Notes: generated by a model from the letters alone, not told the origin. A stretch of 64,000 bases of DNA from Acidiluteibacter sp963716125 (GCA_963716125.1 OY970294.1:2666001-2730000), one strand, 5' to 3'; positions 7,670-16,070 are shown, counted from the first letter of the stretch. Made by a program: numbers and translations.

Positions 7670-9765
7670 GTTGTGAATTGCTTTCAAATCCATATCTTTA
7701 TGGACTAATTACAACAATGTAACAGTTTACGAATTTTATCACTATGTTGTGAATAGCTTTCAAATCCATATCTTTATGGACTAATTACAACACGGTAAAA
7801 TAGTAATTGTATCAGATATGTGTTGTGAATAGCTTTCAAATCCATATCTTTATGGACTAATTACAACAGTACAGAAACTATTTTAATCACGTTAGCTGTT
7901 GTGAATAGCTTTCAAATCCATATCTTTATGGACTAATTACAACTAAATCATATTACGTTGGTTTTGGTGTTTTGTTGTGAATAGCTTTCAAATCCATATC
8001 TTTATGGACTAATTACAACAGGATATTAAATATATTAGTCTATCTTTGCGTTGTGAATAGCTTTCAAATCCATATCTTTATGGACTAATTACAACTTATG
8101 GGAAATTTAAGTTTATAAAAAATGAGTTGTGAATAGCTTTCAAATCCATATCTTTATGGACTAATTACAACGAAAAGACAGAAGCCCCTCAAGCCTTTCA
8201 GTTGTGAATAGCTTTCAAATCCATATCTTTATGGACTAATTACAACAATAGAAACTAACGGATCTATTTTATTAGAGTTGTGAATAGCTTTCAAATCCAT
8301 ATCTTTATGGACTAATTACAACACGATTCATTTATAGTAGCAGACAGCGCACGTTGTGAATAGCTTTCAAATCCATATCTTTATGGACTAATTACAACAC
8401 AGAATCACCAGATATAGATGGATTAATTGTTGTGAATAGCTTTCAAATCCATATCTTTATGGACTAATTACAACTAAATCTGAATCTGAATGTTTCATTT
8501 CAGCGTTGTGAATAGCTTTCAAATCCATATCTTTATGGACTAATTACAACTCAACTGTATAACACTTCAACTGGTACAATGTTGTGAATAGCTTTCAAAT
8601 CCATATCTTTATGGACTAATTACAACAGAAAAGACAGAAGCCCCTCAAGCCTTTCAGTTGTGAATAGCTTTCAAATCCATATCTTTATGGACTAATTACA
8701 ACTTATATTAATGAAGGTTATTCGTTAACTAAGTTGTGAATAGCTTTCAAATCCATATCTTTATGGACTAATTACAACCTAAATCTGAATCTGAATGTTT
8801 CATTTCAGGTTGTGAATAGCTTTCAAATCCATATCTTTATGGACTAATTACAACATTAGTGTGAAGTTCTTTTTTAGTATTAAAGTTGTGAATAGCTTTC
8901 AAATCCATATCTTTATGGACTAATTACAACTTACATTTGCTTTAGATGCGGCTAATTTAAGTTGTGAATAGCTTTCAAATCCATATCTTTATGGACTAAT
9001 TACAACTCAACTGTATAACACTTCAACTGGTACGATGTTGTGAATAGCTTTCAAATCCATATCTTTATGGACTAATTACAACAAGAAATAGCTTCAAAAG
9101 ATAATTATAGTGTTGTGAATAGCTTTCAAATCCATATCTTTATGGACTAATTACAACCCATAAAAGCAATGAAGTTCCGTTGTTTAAGTTGTGAATAGCT
9201 TTCAAATCCATATCTTTATGGACTAATTACAACAAGTGTTGGGTTAATTTTACTGATTATTTTGTTGTGAATAGCTTTCAAATCCATATCTTTATGGACT
9301 AATTACAACTGTGTTAGCCACTTTTAAAGAGCGATGGCAGTTGTGAATAGCTTTCAAATCCATATCTTTATGGACTAATTACAACATAAATCCAAAGATA
9401 AAAAAAGCTAATATAGTTGTGAATAGCTTTCAAATCCATATCTTTATGGACTAATTACAACCTGTTCAGCAGGATTACCCAAAGGCTACATGTTGTGAAT
9501 AGCTTTCAAATCCATATCTTTATGGACTAATTACAACATAACTTCTAAAATTGAAGCTTTAGCAAGGGTTGTGAATAGCTTTCAAATCCATATCTTTATG
9601 GACTAATTACAACAGAAAAGACAGAATCGCCTCAATCATTTCAGTTGTGAATAGCTTTCAAATCCATATCTTTATGGACTAATTACAACACTCGGACGAA
9701 TTACTAAAGCTAACCAAAAGTTGTGAATAGCTTTCAAATCCATATCTTTATGGACTAATTACAAC
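7670..9765 (+). repeat. CRISPR block B, chimeric repeat plus 27 repeats of type B
   Basis: The repeat at 7670-7715 has T at position 10 (type A) but CCATATCTTTATGGACTAAT downstream (type B), so it is an A/B chimera with a crossover between positions 10 and 21. The 27 repeats from 7746 to 9765 are type B, with GAATAG at positions 7-11 and the perfect hairpin TCCATA-TCTT-TATGGA at positions 20-35. The spacers include recurrent families (see findings). This block is next to cas2 and is the best match to the tracrRNA. Confidence 0.95.
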
Positions 9766-9800
9766 AGACCATCAATCAACTTGATGGTCTGTTGTGTTTT
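9766..9800 (+). terminator. array-end hairpin and probable terminator
   Basis: A perfect 10-bp inverted repeat, AGACCATCAA (9766-9775) and TTGATGGTCT (9781-9790) with a 5-nt loop, starts at the first base after the last CRISPR repeat. GTTGTGTTTT follows. It would stop plus-strand array transcripts before they run antisense into cas2. It occupies the slot where a 67th spacer would lie, and the GTTGTG after it resembles a repeat start. Confidence 0.7.
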
Positions 9801-9871
9801 AAGGCTGAAAATAGAATTAAAAAATTAGTCAAGTCTATATTAGAAAGGTACTTTAATTGAATTATATAAAA

Positions 9872-10216
9872 TTAAAATAATTCTAATTGTTGTATCGGTT
9901 GCTCCTTCTCTACTTCTTTTTGTCCAATAAATAATTCCATCATTCCAAATTGTTTATCAGTTATGCTCATAATGCCCACATGACCGTTTTTTGGTAAAGC
10001 ATTCTTGGTTCTACGAATATGTACTTCCGCATTTTCTCTACTGGCACAAAAACGCATGTAAATAGAAAATTGAAACATTCCAAAACCGTCTTTTAATAAA
10101 TCTTTTCTAAATAAATTGGCTGCTCTCCGTTCCTTTTTCGTTTCGGTAGGCAAATCAAAAAAAACTAAAACCCACATACTTCTGTATTGATTTAAGCGTG
10201 AAAATTTACTTTCCAT
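9872..10216 (-). CDS. cas2: CRISPR-associated endonuclease Cas2 (type II)
   Basis: A 114-residue subunit of the Cas1-Cas2 integrase. The start is taken at MESKFSRLNQYR; upstream in-frame codons overlap the end of cas1. The ferredoxin-like core MWVLVFFDLPTETKKE carries the conserved D21. RFCASRENAEVHI and HVGIMSITDKQF match type II-C Cas2 proteins. The gene follows cas1 with an 11-bp gap and lies 106 bp from the array. Cas2 dimers hold the prespacer between Cas1 dimers and help set the integration geometry. Nothing suggests inactivation. Confidence 0.97.
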   Translation of the reverse strand: MESKFSRLNQYRSMWVLVFFDLPTETKKERRAANLFRKDLLKDGFGMFQFSIYMRFCASRENAEVHIRRTKNALPKNGHVGIMSITDKQFGMMELFIGQKEVEKEQPIQQLELF

Positions 10217-10227
10217 AGCTGTGAAGA

Positions 10228-11121
10228 TTAATATTCGGGATAAAGTATTTTTCGACTCAATCCCATAAAGCATTCTTGCAAAGAATTGGTGGTTCTACTC
10301 ATTGCTACCATCAATGGACTCTTTTTATTATCAATAATGACATCCAATGCAGGAATTTTTAATAATTCTTGTTTTATTTCTGAACTCAATTCATCAATAT
10401 CGTATTCATTTTCTACAAGTTCATAAACTACAGCATCAACAAAAGGACGATAAGGTTCCATTATATCATCCGCCAAACAATAGACATTATACTTATTAGC
10501 ATGATGAATACCCATAATGGGTAATAACCCACTACCTACCAAAGCTCTTGCACAAACTGCACGAAGAATAGCATAACCATAATTCAATAAATTGTTAGGT
10601 GGAATACCCATTCTAAAGCGATTAAAACCTTCTATTTCGAAGAGATTTTGCCAATAATAAGCTGCTGCCCTAGCTTCATGGTTTAAACTATCTCCAGATT
10701 TTACTTCTTTAGACCAATGCAGCATGTTTTGATAAGCTACATTTCTTTCAGCCAAATGTGCTGCTTGATTGGCAATTTTAGCTTGCACCGTTTGTTGCCA
10801 CAAATTTTTCTTTAGAGGAACAGAAGCTTCCAATTGTGCTCTAAAACGTTCATTAAATTCAGAATGTCCAATTAATGGCATGACTATGCCAATAGGCATG
10901 TGTTGCTCATTACAATGAATGACTGCCACATTACGCAAAGTCAGTTTCTCCAACAACCGATTACTAATCGTTATTTGAGCATTTTCTAAAATCACATATC
11001 CAATATCTTCAATGGGAACAGTTTTAGGTGCTTGCTCCTTTTCAGGATAATTTATCACCAATTGTTCATTTTTAATGCTTAAATAAGCAGGATTTGCAAA
11101 GCAAAGTGTACGTTTAATCAT
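10228..11121 (-). CDS. cas1: CRISPR-associated integrase Cas1 (type II-C)
   Basis: A 297-residue integrase that inserts prespacers at the array. The catalytic metal ligands are recognisable: E149 in NHEARAAAYYW, a histidine in GIHHANKYN (H206/H207) and D219 in LADDIMEPYRPFVD. Its length is typical for type II Cas1. It sits 46 bp downstream of cas9 and 11 bp before cas2 in a compact cas9-cas1-cas2 operon with no csn2 or cas4, which defines subtype II-C. It appears fully functional, in line with the uniform array end next to it. Confidence 0.97.
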   Translation of the reverse strand: MIKRTLCFANPAYLSIKNEQLVINYPEKEQAPKTVPIEDIGYVILENAQITISNRLLEKLTLRNVAVIHCNEQHMPIGIVMPLIGHSEFNERFRAQLEASVPLKKNLWQQTVQAKIANQAAHLAERNVAYQNMLHWSKEVKSGDSLNHEARAAAYYWQNLFEIEGFNRFRMGIPPNNLLNYGYAILRAVCARALVGSGLLPIMGIHHANKYNVYCLADDIMEPYRPFVDAVVYELVENEYDIDELSSEIKQELLKIPALDVIIDNKKSPLMVAMSRTTNSLQECFMGLSRKILYPEY

Positions 11122-11167
11122 AGTAAAGCATTTAAATACTTTACTTTACGATAAATTTTGATTTTAG

Positions 11168-14100
11168 TTATATTTTGATAAAATTTAAATTACCACTTAT
11201 GTCAATATTAAAATCATAATTCTCATAAATAAAATTCCAACCTTCTTCCTTATTAAGTTTTAACAATGGAGTTTCACCCTCAACTTCAATACTAGATGAT
11301 TGCTTTTTAAACCTGCTCAACTCTTTACGAAGCTGGTTTAAATCTTCTATATCCATAAAATCTAGTAATCTCTTAAATCTAAAATCTTTTAATCCTACGA
11401 AACGAAATCTCTCATCTTCATATTTCTTTTTCCTTTCACTAGCATCAGAGATTGTTAAATCTTCATCAATTTCACCTAATCCAAACTTTCTATCATAAAC
11501 GGACAAAACTTCATCCTTTTTCATTTTTATAGATTTATCTATATCCTCATCCTTTGTTGATGTAATATGATATTTTAAATAAATAGTGCTATCGCCAAAC
11601 TGGGTTATTCGATATAATCTATTCCTTTGAAAATCTTTACATTTCACTTTATCAAATTCTTCATCTTCATTTAATACCAGTAGTTTCTGTCCTAATTTTA
11701 ATAATTTTAGATCTTGATAATCATTCAACTCTGGATGAAATACATCTAGAAATAATTCTGGGGTAAATCTTTTAAACTGCTTGTAAATTTTGGCTACCTC
11801 GAAAGAGGCAATTGGAAGTAATTTTCTTTCTACATTACCTTTAGTACTTTTTTGAAGCATTAAGGCGTAAGGAATTGAACCTGCTGCTGAATAGAAATAA
11901 TTTTTGTGTTCATGTTTAGACCGATAATCAACGCGTTCTTTAACTACTTTTCCGGCTTTACACTTTATACGCACATGTCTAATTCGATTGCCTTGCGGAT
12001 CAACAGCTTTTTCTTTTTGCTCTTTTATTATTTTTCTAATAACTGGATCTATTATGTCATCAGTTTTTGAAAGGACATCTTTTAATGCCTTCCTTTCTGT
12101 AAAAATATATTCTTCATCACCAGTTTTATACTTCCATTCGCCATTTTCCCTAACTGGCTGTCCATCACTGTATCTTTGAACATCTCTAATTTTACCAAGA
12201 AAAGTTTGTTTATATAATGTACTTCTTATAGTATCCCCTTTGGCTTTTTTTAATTTTCTACTTCCCTGTTTATCTAGAATAAATTCACCATTATTATTTG
12301 TAACATATTGTAGTTTGCCACTTTTCCTAATATTTTTAGTTGTTTGTAAAAGAAGTTTATCTTTTACATAATTAACTATTAGAATTTCATTCTCAATTTC
12401 ACTAATTAAATTTTGAGAATCAAATGAATTATATGGCTTTCTAATTAATTGCACTTTTTTAGTCTCATATAATTTATACATTTCATTTAATAAACTATCT
12501 CTCAAACTACTATTTACAGGTATTAAAGTCAATACTGCTGCATCAATCGCATGATGTGTGTGTTTATTTCTACTTTTAATTTCATCCACTTCCTGAAATC
12601 CATAAATTTTTCTAAATTCCGCTGTTACACTACCTTTTTGTACAGCTACTTTTCTAAAATAAGTTCTAAGAAACTCTCGTGCATACTTACTTACCATTTG
12701 AGTATCTACCAATTGTCTTCTAGCCCAACTATCCTTAATTTCATCTGTAGTAAACCGTTGAACTTTATCGTTCCAATAATCAAAATGCATTTTAAAATAA
12801 TGTTTTTCTTGAATACGATTGTTCTTCTTATCCTCATCTTCACTCCCAGAAGGTTTCAAGCGGCTCTTATATAAAAACTTATAATTATCTCTAATTTTTT
12901 TCCATGGCTCTAATCTAGGTTTTATTGCCGTTCCAATTCCCTCGATATTATTTTCAAAATTTTTACAATAAAAAGGCATTAGTTTTCCCTTTTCGTCCCG
13001 ATTATACTTTGCATAACACACAGTAAGATTAGCTTTTGTATTATCAGGTAAAATACTACGAGGAATTGTATGCTCGATATCTATTTCATTCGAAAATAAC
13101 TGAGTAACAGAAATCATTTTCCCAGTGTACATACACTGCCCCTTTTGTTCCATCCAAAGCTCATATCTTTTAATTGCCGTTTTTTCACTTAAAATCTCTT
13201 TTCTTTTTTGACCTGAACTATGGTCTGTCTTCTCGAATAATTGTTCATTCCATAATTCAAAATCACGAATTTTTTCATTTACATCAAATGATTTACCTTC
13301 TGTAATTTTAAATTCCTCTAAAAACTCTCTCACTTTTTCTCTATCTCTTCTCTTTTCATTTTGATACCTCTCAATGGCAGCTCTTTTATTATTATCATTT
13401 AGCTCTCGTGCTAATTCCACGACAACTTCAGTCTCTTCATCTATTTCACCCTTCTTAATTAGCTCATTAATAAGCCTTCTTAAAATACTCATAGACTTAT
13501 TAAACATTGGATTTTTTATACTATCTATCAGAGGAATTGGAAGTATTTTTTTTCCTGTATCTTTATCCTCAATCGCTGAACCATAAATATTTTTTCTTTG
13601 AGAATGATGGTATAACTTATCCTTTAACTCAATTCCCTTTTCTTTTAAATTTGATTCAAATAACTCATCAAGTGTAGTTACTTTTCTGTACCCTCTTTTT
13701 GAATCAAAAAAGAATTCTTGATATTCTTTCCCAACTTCTGAGATTATAGCATCTTTATCAATTCTTTTCTTCCAAGATTCTTCTCCAAAATAACTAGAAC
13801 ACGCTTTTTCAATATCTCTGTTATCAACTTCATTTAATAAATAATCAAATTCTTTGTATGCCCTTACAAGAGTACCTTCGGTTCGCCATGCTTCAACTTC
13901 GCCTTTATATGCATCAATTAAATTGTTGGAAATTCCAACTATCAACTTATTTCGTGAATATTTATTTCTCGCCTTATTTAAACTTCCAATAACATCATTC
14001 TCCTTGTCTTGCCATTTTTCTCCTAAAATCTCGGGAAGTTTCGCTAAAACTACAGCTTCATTATATAAATATCCTTGTTTTAAAAAAGGTATAATTTTCT

Positions 14101-15481
14101 TTAAAACTTTAATACTTAAATCACCATATCCTTTATCTAATTTACCTTTTAAAATATTAAGAGGAGACAACTTTACTTCCTTCTTATTTCTTGTTACTTG
14201 GATATCTTCAATCTGTAATTGATTTTTTGCAAATTTTTCTAAATAATCATCGTCAAAAGAAAAAATTGAATGCCAAATATCATACATTGAATAACCATTA
14301 AACAATTTAGGACAATCTCCAATTCTATACTTTTCCAACTTCTTTATAGATTCTAATGCTTTTTGACCTAAAATCTTTATAATTCCATTACAAAATGGCA
14401 TTCCCGAAACAGGAGTTTCATATTTACCAGTTTTTTGATTTATTGGATAGTTATAAACTAATTTTGATTTTAATTTCTTATCAAGAAACTTTCTTACATC
14501 CTCAAATTTAAAAGAATCTCTTTTCATAAATAATTCAATAAAAAGCTCATATCTAACCTCCTGACTCAGAGGTTCTTTTTCTTCTTTTTCATTATAAAAT
14601 TTAATAGTATTTATAAACTGCCATGCTCTTGATATTTCAAAAATAGGATGTGAAGTTGGACATCTTCTTTTTGATGGCTCAATTGTACACTTTCCAACAT
14701 TTCCTTTTTGACTTCTTAAAGGTCTTTGCCAAATTATAGCTTTCCAAAGGCTTAAAATATATGGATCATTATACCCATCCTTACCTTCCTTAGTAATATC
14801 ATAACCTTGAGCTTTACAAATTAGCTCTAATTCTTTCTGATACTCTTCTCTGTAAGGATATTCATTTCTAGCTCTTTTACCTTTGTCTAAAAATTCTAAC
14901 TTTAAAGCTTTTGAAATTGAACCATGTGTTTCTAATGCCTTTTGGAATCCACTTTCACCTCTTCTTTTTATTTGCGTTTCTGTTTCGCTATTAGATTCTC
15001 CAATATCCTTATATCCTCTTCGTTGAACTAAGTGATATAATACTCTTCCCAATTCATGTTTAGATAATTTTTCTTCTAATGCTTTTACTCTTAGCTCATA
15101 TGGATTACTATATTTAATTCCATCTTCATATGAAAAGTCACAAGCTAACCACTTTAAGAATTTCTCATTTTCTGGAAATTTTCTTTCCACATCTTTTTTA
15201 TATTTGCTCCATTTTTCTAATTCTATTATGCTTATTGGTGTAAACTCTTTATTATTTGAAAGCACTTTTAAAAGTGCCCATTTTCTATATTTCCTAGCTT
15301 TAATTAAGTTCCTTTTTGAACGAGCTTCTCTTCTATCTCTCGTAGGTGAGGTGTAGCCGCCGCTTTGCCCTTTGGACATTCCTGTAGAAAATGTTACTAC
15401 TCCTTTATTTGTAATTTGATTTTCATTTCTAATTGCCCATCCAAGAGATGAACTTCCTAAATCAATACCTAGTTTTGTCAT
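11168..15481 (-). CDS. cas9: type II-C CRISPR effector endonuclease Cas9
   Basis: A 1437-residue RNA-guided nuclease, in the long range of Bacteroidetes II-C enzymes. RuvC-I is KLGIDLGSSSLGWAI with D7. An arginine-rich bridge helix (RDRREARSKRNLIKARKYR) spans about 48-68. RuvC-II contains E689 in VVVELARELND. The HNH domain has CMYTGKMI and IDIEHTIPRS with H804. RuvC-III has HHAIDAA with H976/H977 and D980. All catalytic residues are present and the frame is intact. The C-terminal 400 residues should hold the wedge and PAM-interacting domains; the PAM cannot be read from sequence. The start overlaps the -33 box of the divergent tracrRNA promoter. Confidence 0.98.
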   Translation of the reverse strand: MTKLGIDLGSSSLGWAIRNENQITNKGVVTFSTGMSKGQSGGYTSPTRDRREARSKRNLIKARKYRKWALLKVLSNNKEFTPISIIELEKWSKYKKDVERKFPENEKFLKWLACDFSYEDGIKYSNPYELRVKALEEKLSKHELGRVLYHLVQRRGYKDIGESNSETETQIKRRGESGFQKALETHGSISKALKLEFLDKGKRARNEYPYREEYQKELELICKAQGYDITKEGKDGYNDPYILSLWKAIIWQRPLRSQKGNVGKCTIEPSKRRCPTSHPIFEISRAWQFINTIKFYNEKEEKEPLSQEVRYELFIELFMKRDSFKFEDVRKFLDKKLKSKLVYNYPINQKTGKYETPVSGMPFCNGIIKILGQKALESIKKLEKYRIGDCPKLFNGYSMYDIWHSIFSFDDDYLEKFAKNQLQIEDIQVTRNKKEVKLSPLNILKGKLDKGYGDLSIKVLKKIIPFLKQGYLYNEAVVLAKLPEILGEKWQDKENDVIGSLNKARNKYSRNKLIVGISNNLIDAYKGEVEAWRTEGTLVRAYKEFDYLLNEVDNRDIEKACSSYFGEESWKKRIDKDAIISEVGKEYQEFFFDSKRGYRKVTTLDELFESNLKEKGIELKDKLYHHSQRKNIYGSAIEDKDTGKKILPIPLIDSIKNPMFNKSMSILRRLINELIKKGEIDEETEVVVELARELNDNNKRAAIERYQNEKRRDREKVREFLEEFKITEGKSFDVNEKIRDFELWNEQLFEKTDHSSGQKRKEILSEKTAIKRYELWMEQKGQCMYTGKMISVTQLFSNEIDIEHTIPRSILPDNTKANLTVCYAKYNRDEKGKLMPFYCKNFENNIEGIGTAIKPRLEPWKKIRDNYKFLYKSRLKPSGSEDEDKKNNRIQEKHYFKMHFDYWNDKVQRFTTDEIKDSWARRQLVDTQMVSKYAREFLRTYFRKVAVQKGSVTAEFRKIYGFQEVDEIKSRNKHTHHAIDAAVLTLIPVNSSLRDSLLNEMYKLYETKKVQLIRKPYNSFDSQNLISEIENEILIVNYVKDKLLLQTTKNIRKSGKLQYVTNNNGEFILDKQGSRKLKKAKGDTIRSTLYKQTFLGKIRDVQRYSDGQPVRENGEWKYKTGDEEYIFTERKALKDVLSKTDDIIDPVIRKIIKEQKEKAVDPQGNRIRHVRIKCKAGKVVKERVDYRSKHEHKNYFYSAAGSIPYALMLQKSTKGNVERKLLPIASFEVAKIYKQFKRFTPELFLDVFHPELNDYQDLKLLKLGQKLLVLNEDEEFDKVKCKDFQRNRLYRITQFGDSTIYLKYHITSTKDEDIDKSIKMKKDEVLSVYDRKFGLGEIDEDLTISDASERKKKYEDERFRFVGLKDFRFKRLLDFMDIEDLNQLRKELSRFKKQSSSIEVEGETPLLKLNKEEGWNFIYENYDFNIDISGNLNFIKI

Positions 15482-15504
15482 AATTCATTTTTTTATTATA
15501 TTTG
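15475..15504 (+). promoter_or_regulatory. tracrRNA promoter
   Basis: A near-perfect Bacteroidota housekeeping promoter: TTTTG with its final G at 15477, a 19-nt spacer, then TATATTTG at 15497-15504. The -33 box lies over the first codons of cas9, so RNA polymerase bound here could affect the divergent cas9 transcript. Exact placement is by eye, to within one or two bases. Confidence 0.8.
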
Positions 15505-15506
15505 CA

Positions 15507-15585
15507 GTGAAAGACTATTCACAACAAGGCCATAGAGCCGCAGAAAAAACTTTCTAGGCGATTGCTTCGGTAATCGCCATTTTTT
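15507..15585 (+). ncRNA. tracrRNA
   Basis: Trans-activating RNA for Cas9, about 75-80 nt. Positions 15507-15525 (GTGAAAGACTATTCACAAC) are the anti-repeat. Its reverse complement equals the first 16 nt of the type B repeat with one extra T bulge after position 11. Type A repeats mismatch at position 10. A short body, AAGGCCATAGAGCCGC, can form a nexus stem. The 3' end is a 9-bp hairpin, GGCGATTGC-TTCG-GTAATCGCC (15557-15578), with a UUCG tetraloop followed by ATTTTTTAT, which is an intrinsic terminator. It is transcribed divergently from cas9, starting about 28 bp upstream of its start codon. Confidence 0.93.
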
Positions 15586-15735
15586 ATGCCTTATTGCTTT
15601 CTTCTTTCTCTATCTCCCCTTAATTCTACTACACTATCTATCACCACTTAAGAATTTCAATAATAATCAGAAAATTTTATAAAAACAAGAGATTGAGTAA
15701 ATTAAATTGAATCTAAATTAGATTTATAAACCCAC

Positions 15736-15768
15736 AAAAAAAAAGGAGTTGCTACCTCTAGCAACTCC
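15736..15768 (-). terminator. hairpin cassette 1, minus-strand terminator
   Basis: GGAGTTGCTA (15745-15754) and TAGCAACTCC (15759-15768) form a perfect 10-bp stem with a 4-nt loop. On the minus strand it is followed by nine T residues. It is the first of four such structures in the gene-free stretch between the tracrRNA and the TonB receptor. Confidence 0.8.
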
Positions 15769-15814
15769 AAAACTAAACCTACTCAACCCTATGAAAAGTT
15801 GAACGATAAAGGTA

Positions 15815-15857
15815 ATAAAAAAGACCGCTCAAAATAAATTGAGCGGTCTTAATTTTT
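15815..15857. terminator. hairpin cassette 2, bidirectional terminator
   Basis: AAGACCGCTCAA (15821-15832) and TTGAGCGGTCTT (15839-15850) form a 12-bp stem. T-rich tracts follow on both strands. A TACCTTTA box on the minus strand lies just downstream of it and could start a short RNA ending at cassette 1. Confidence 0.8.
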
Positions 15858-15916
15858 AATTATGACAAAATATAATCGAAAACGCTTGATAAAAATAACA
15901 ATTAAATTCGTTAAAA

Positions 15917-15967
15917 CAAAAAAAATAGAAGCTCAATCCTAAAAAGCTTCTATTTCCTTATTTTTTA
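15917..15967. terminator. hairpin cassette 3, bidirectional terminator
   Basis: AATAGAAGCT (15924-15933) and AGCTTCTATT (15945-15954) form a 10-bp stem, with poly-T after it on the minus strand and TTATTTTTT on the plus strand. On the minus strand it is preceded by the promoter-like TATATTTG at 16001-15994, with TTTTG 21 nt further upstream. Confidence 0.75.
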
Positions 15968-16029
15968 AAATGAAAAATTTAAAAATATACATTCAAATAT
16001 AAGCAAAAATTTAATTCATCCGCAAAACA

Positions 16030-16070
16030 CCAAAAAAAAAGTAGCAGCACTCTCTCGTTTGCTACTACTT
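16030..16070 (-). terminator. hairpin cassette 4, minus-strand terminator
   Basis: AGTAGCA (16040-16046) and TGCTACT (16060-16066) form a 7-bp stem with a 13-nt loop, followed by nine T residues on the minus strand. It is the first terminator downstream of the TonB receptor gene and the likely end of that operon. Confidence 0.7.

Larger units (their letters stand above)
4400..9765 (+). CRISPR. type II-C CRISPR array, 67 repeats and 66 spacers, mosaic
   Basis: A 5.4-kb array belonging to the cas9-cas1-cas2 operon. Standard repeats are 46 nt with GTTGT...ACAAC ends; spacers are 30 nt with a few of 29. The reading direction is plus: the repeat 5' end GTTGTGAATAGCTTTC pairs with the tracrRNA anti-repeat, so transcription runs towards cas2, against the cas genes. 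From left to right I count 5 irregular or enlarged repeats, 34 A repeats, one A/B chimera and 27 B repeats. Each standard repeat contains a promoter-like TTG-N19-TATCTTTA, matching the repeat-internal promoters known from type II-C arrays. The degenerate left end and the uniform, spacer-redundant right end suggest that recent acquisition occurs near cas2; this polarity is inferred. Confidence 0.97.

Noticed and set aside
11988..14222. Several plus-strand open frames of 60-120 codons
   Set aside because: They lie entirely inside cas9 on the opposite strand, have no homology signal and follow the cas9 codon pattern.
15482..15540. The repeat-like GTTGTGAATAG on the minus strand next to cas9 as an isolated CRISPR repeat
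   Set aside because: It is the complement of the tracrRNA anti-repeat, with a promoter and terminator in the right places for a tracrRNA.
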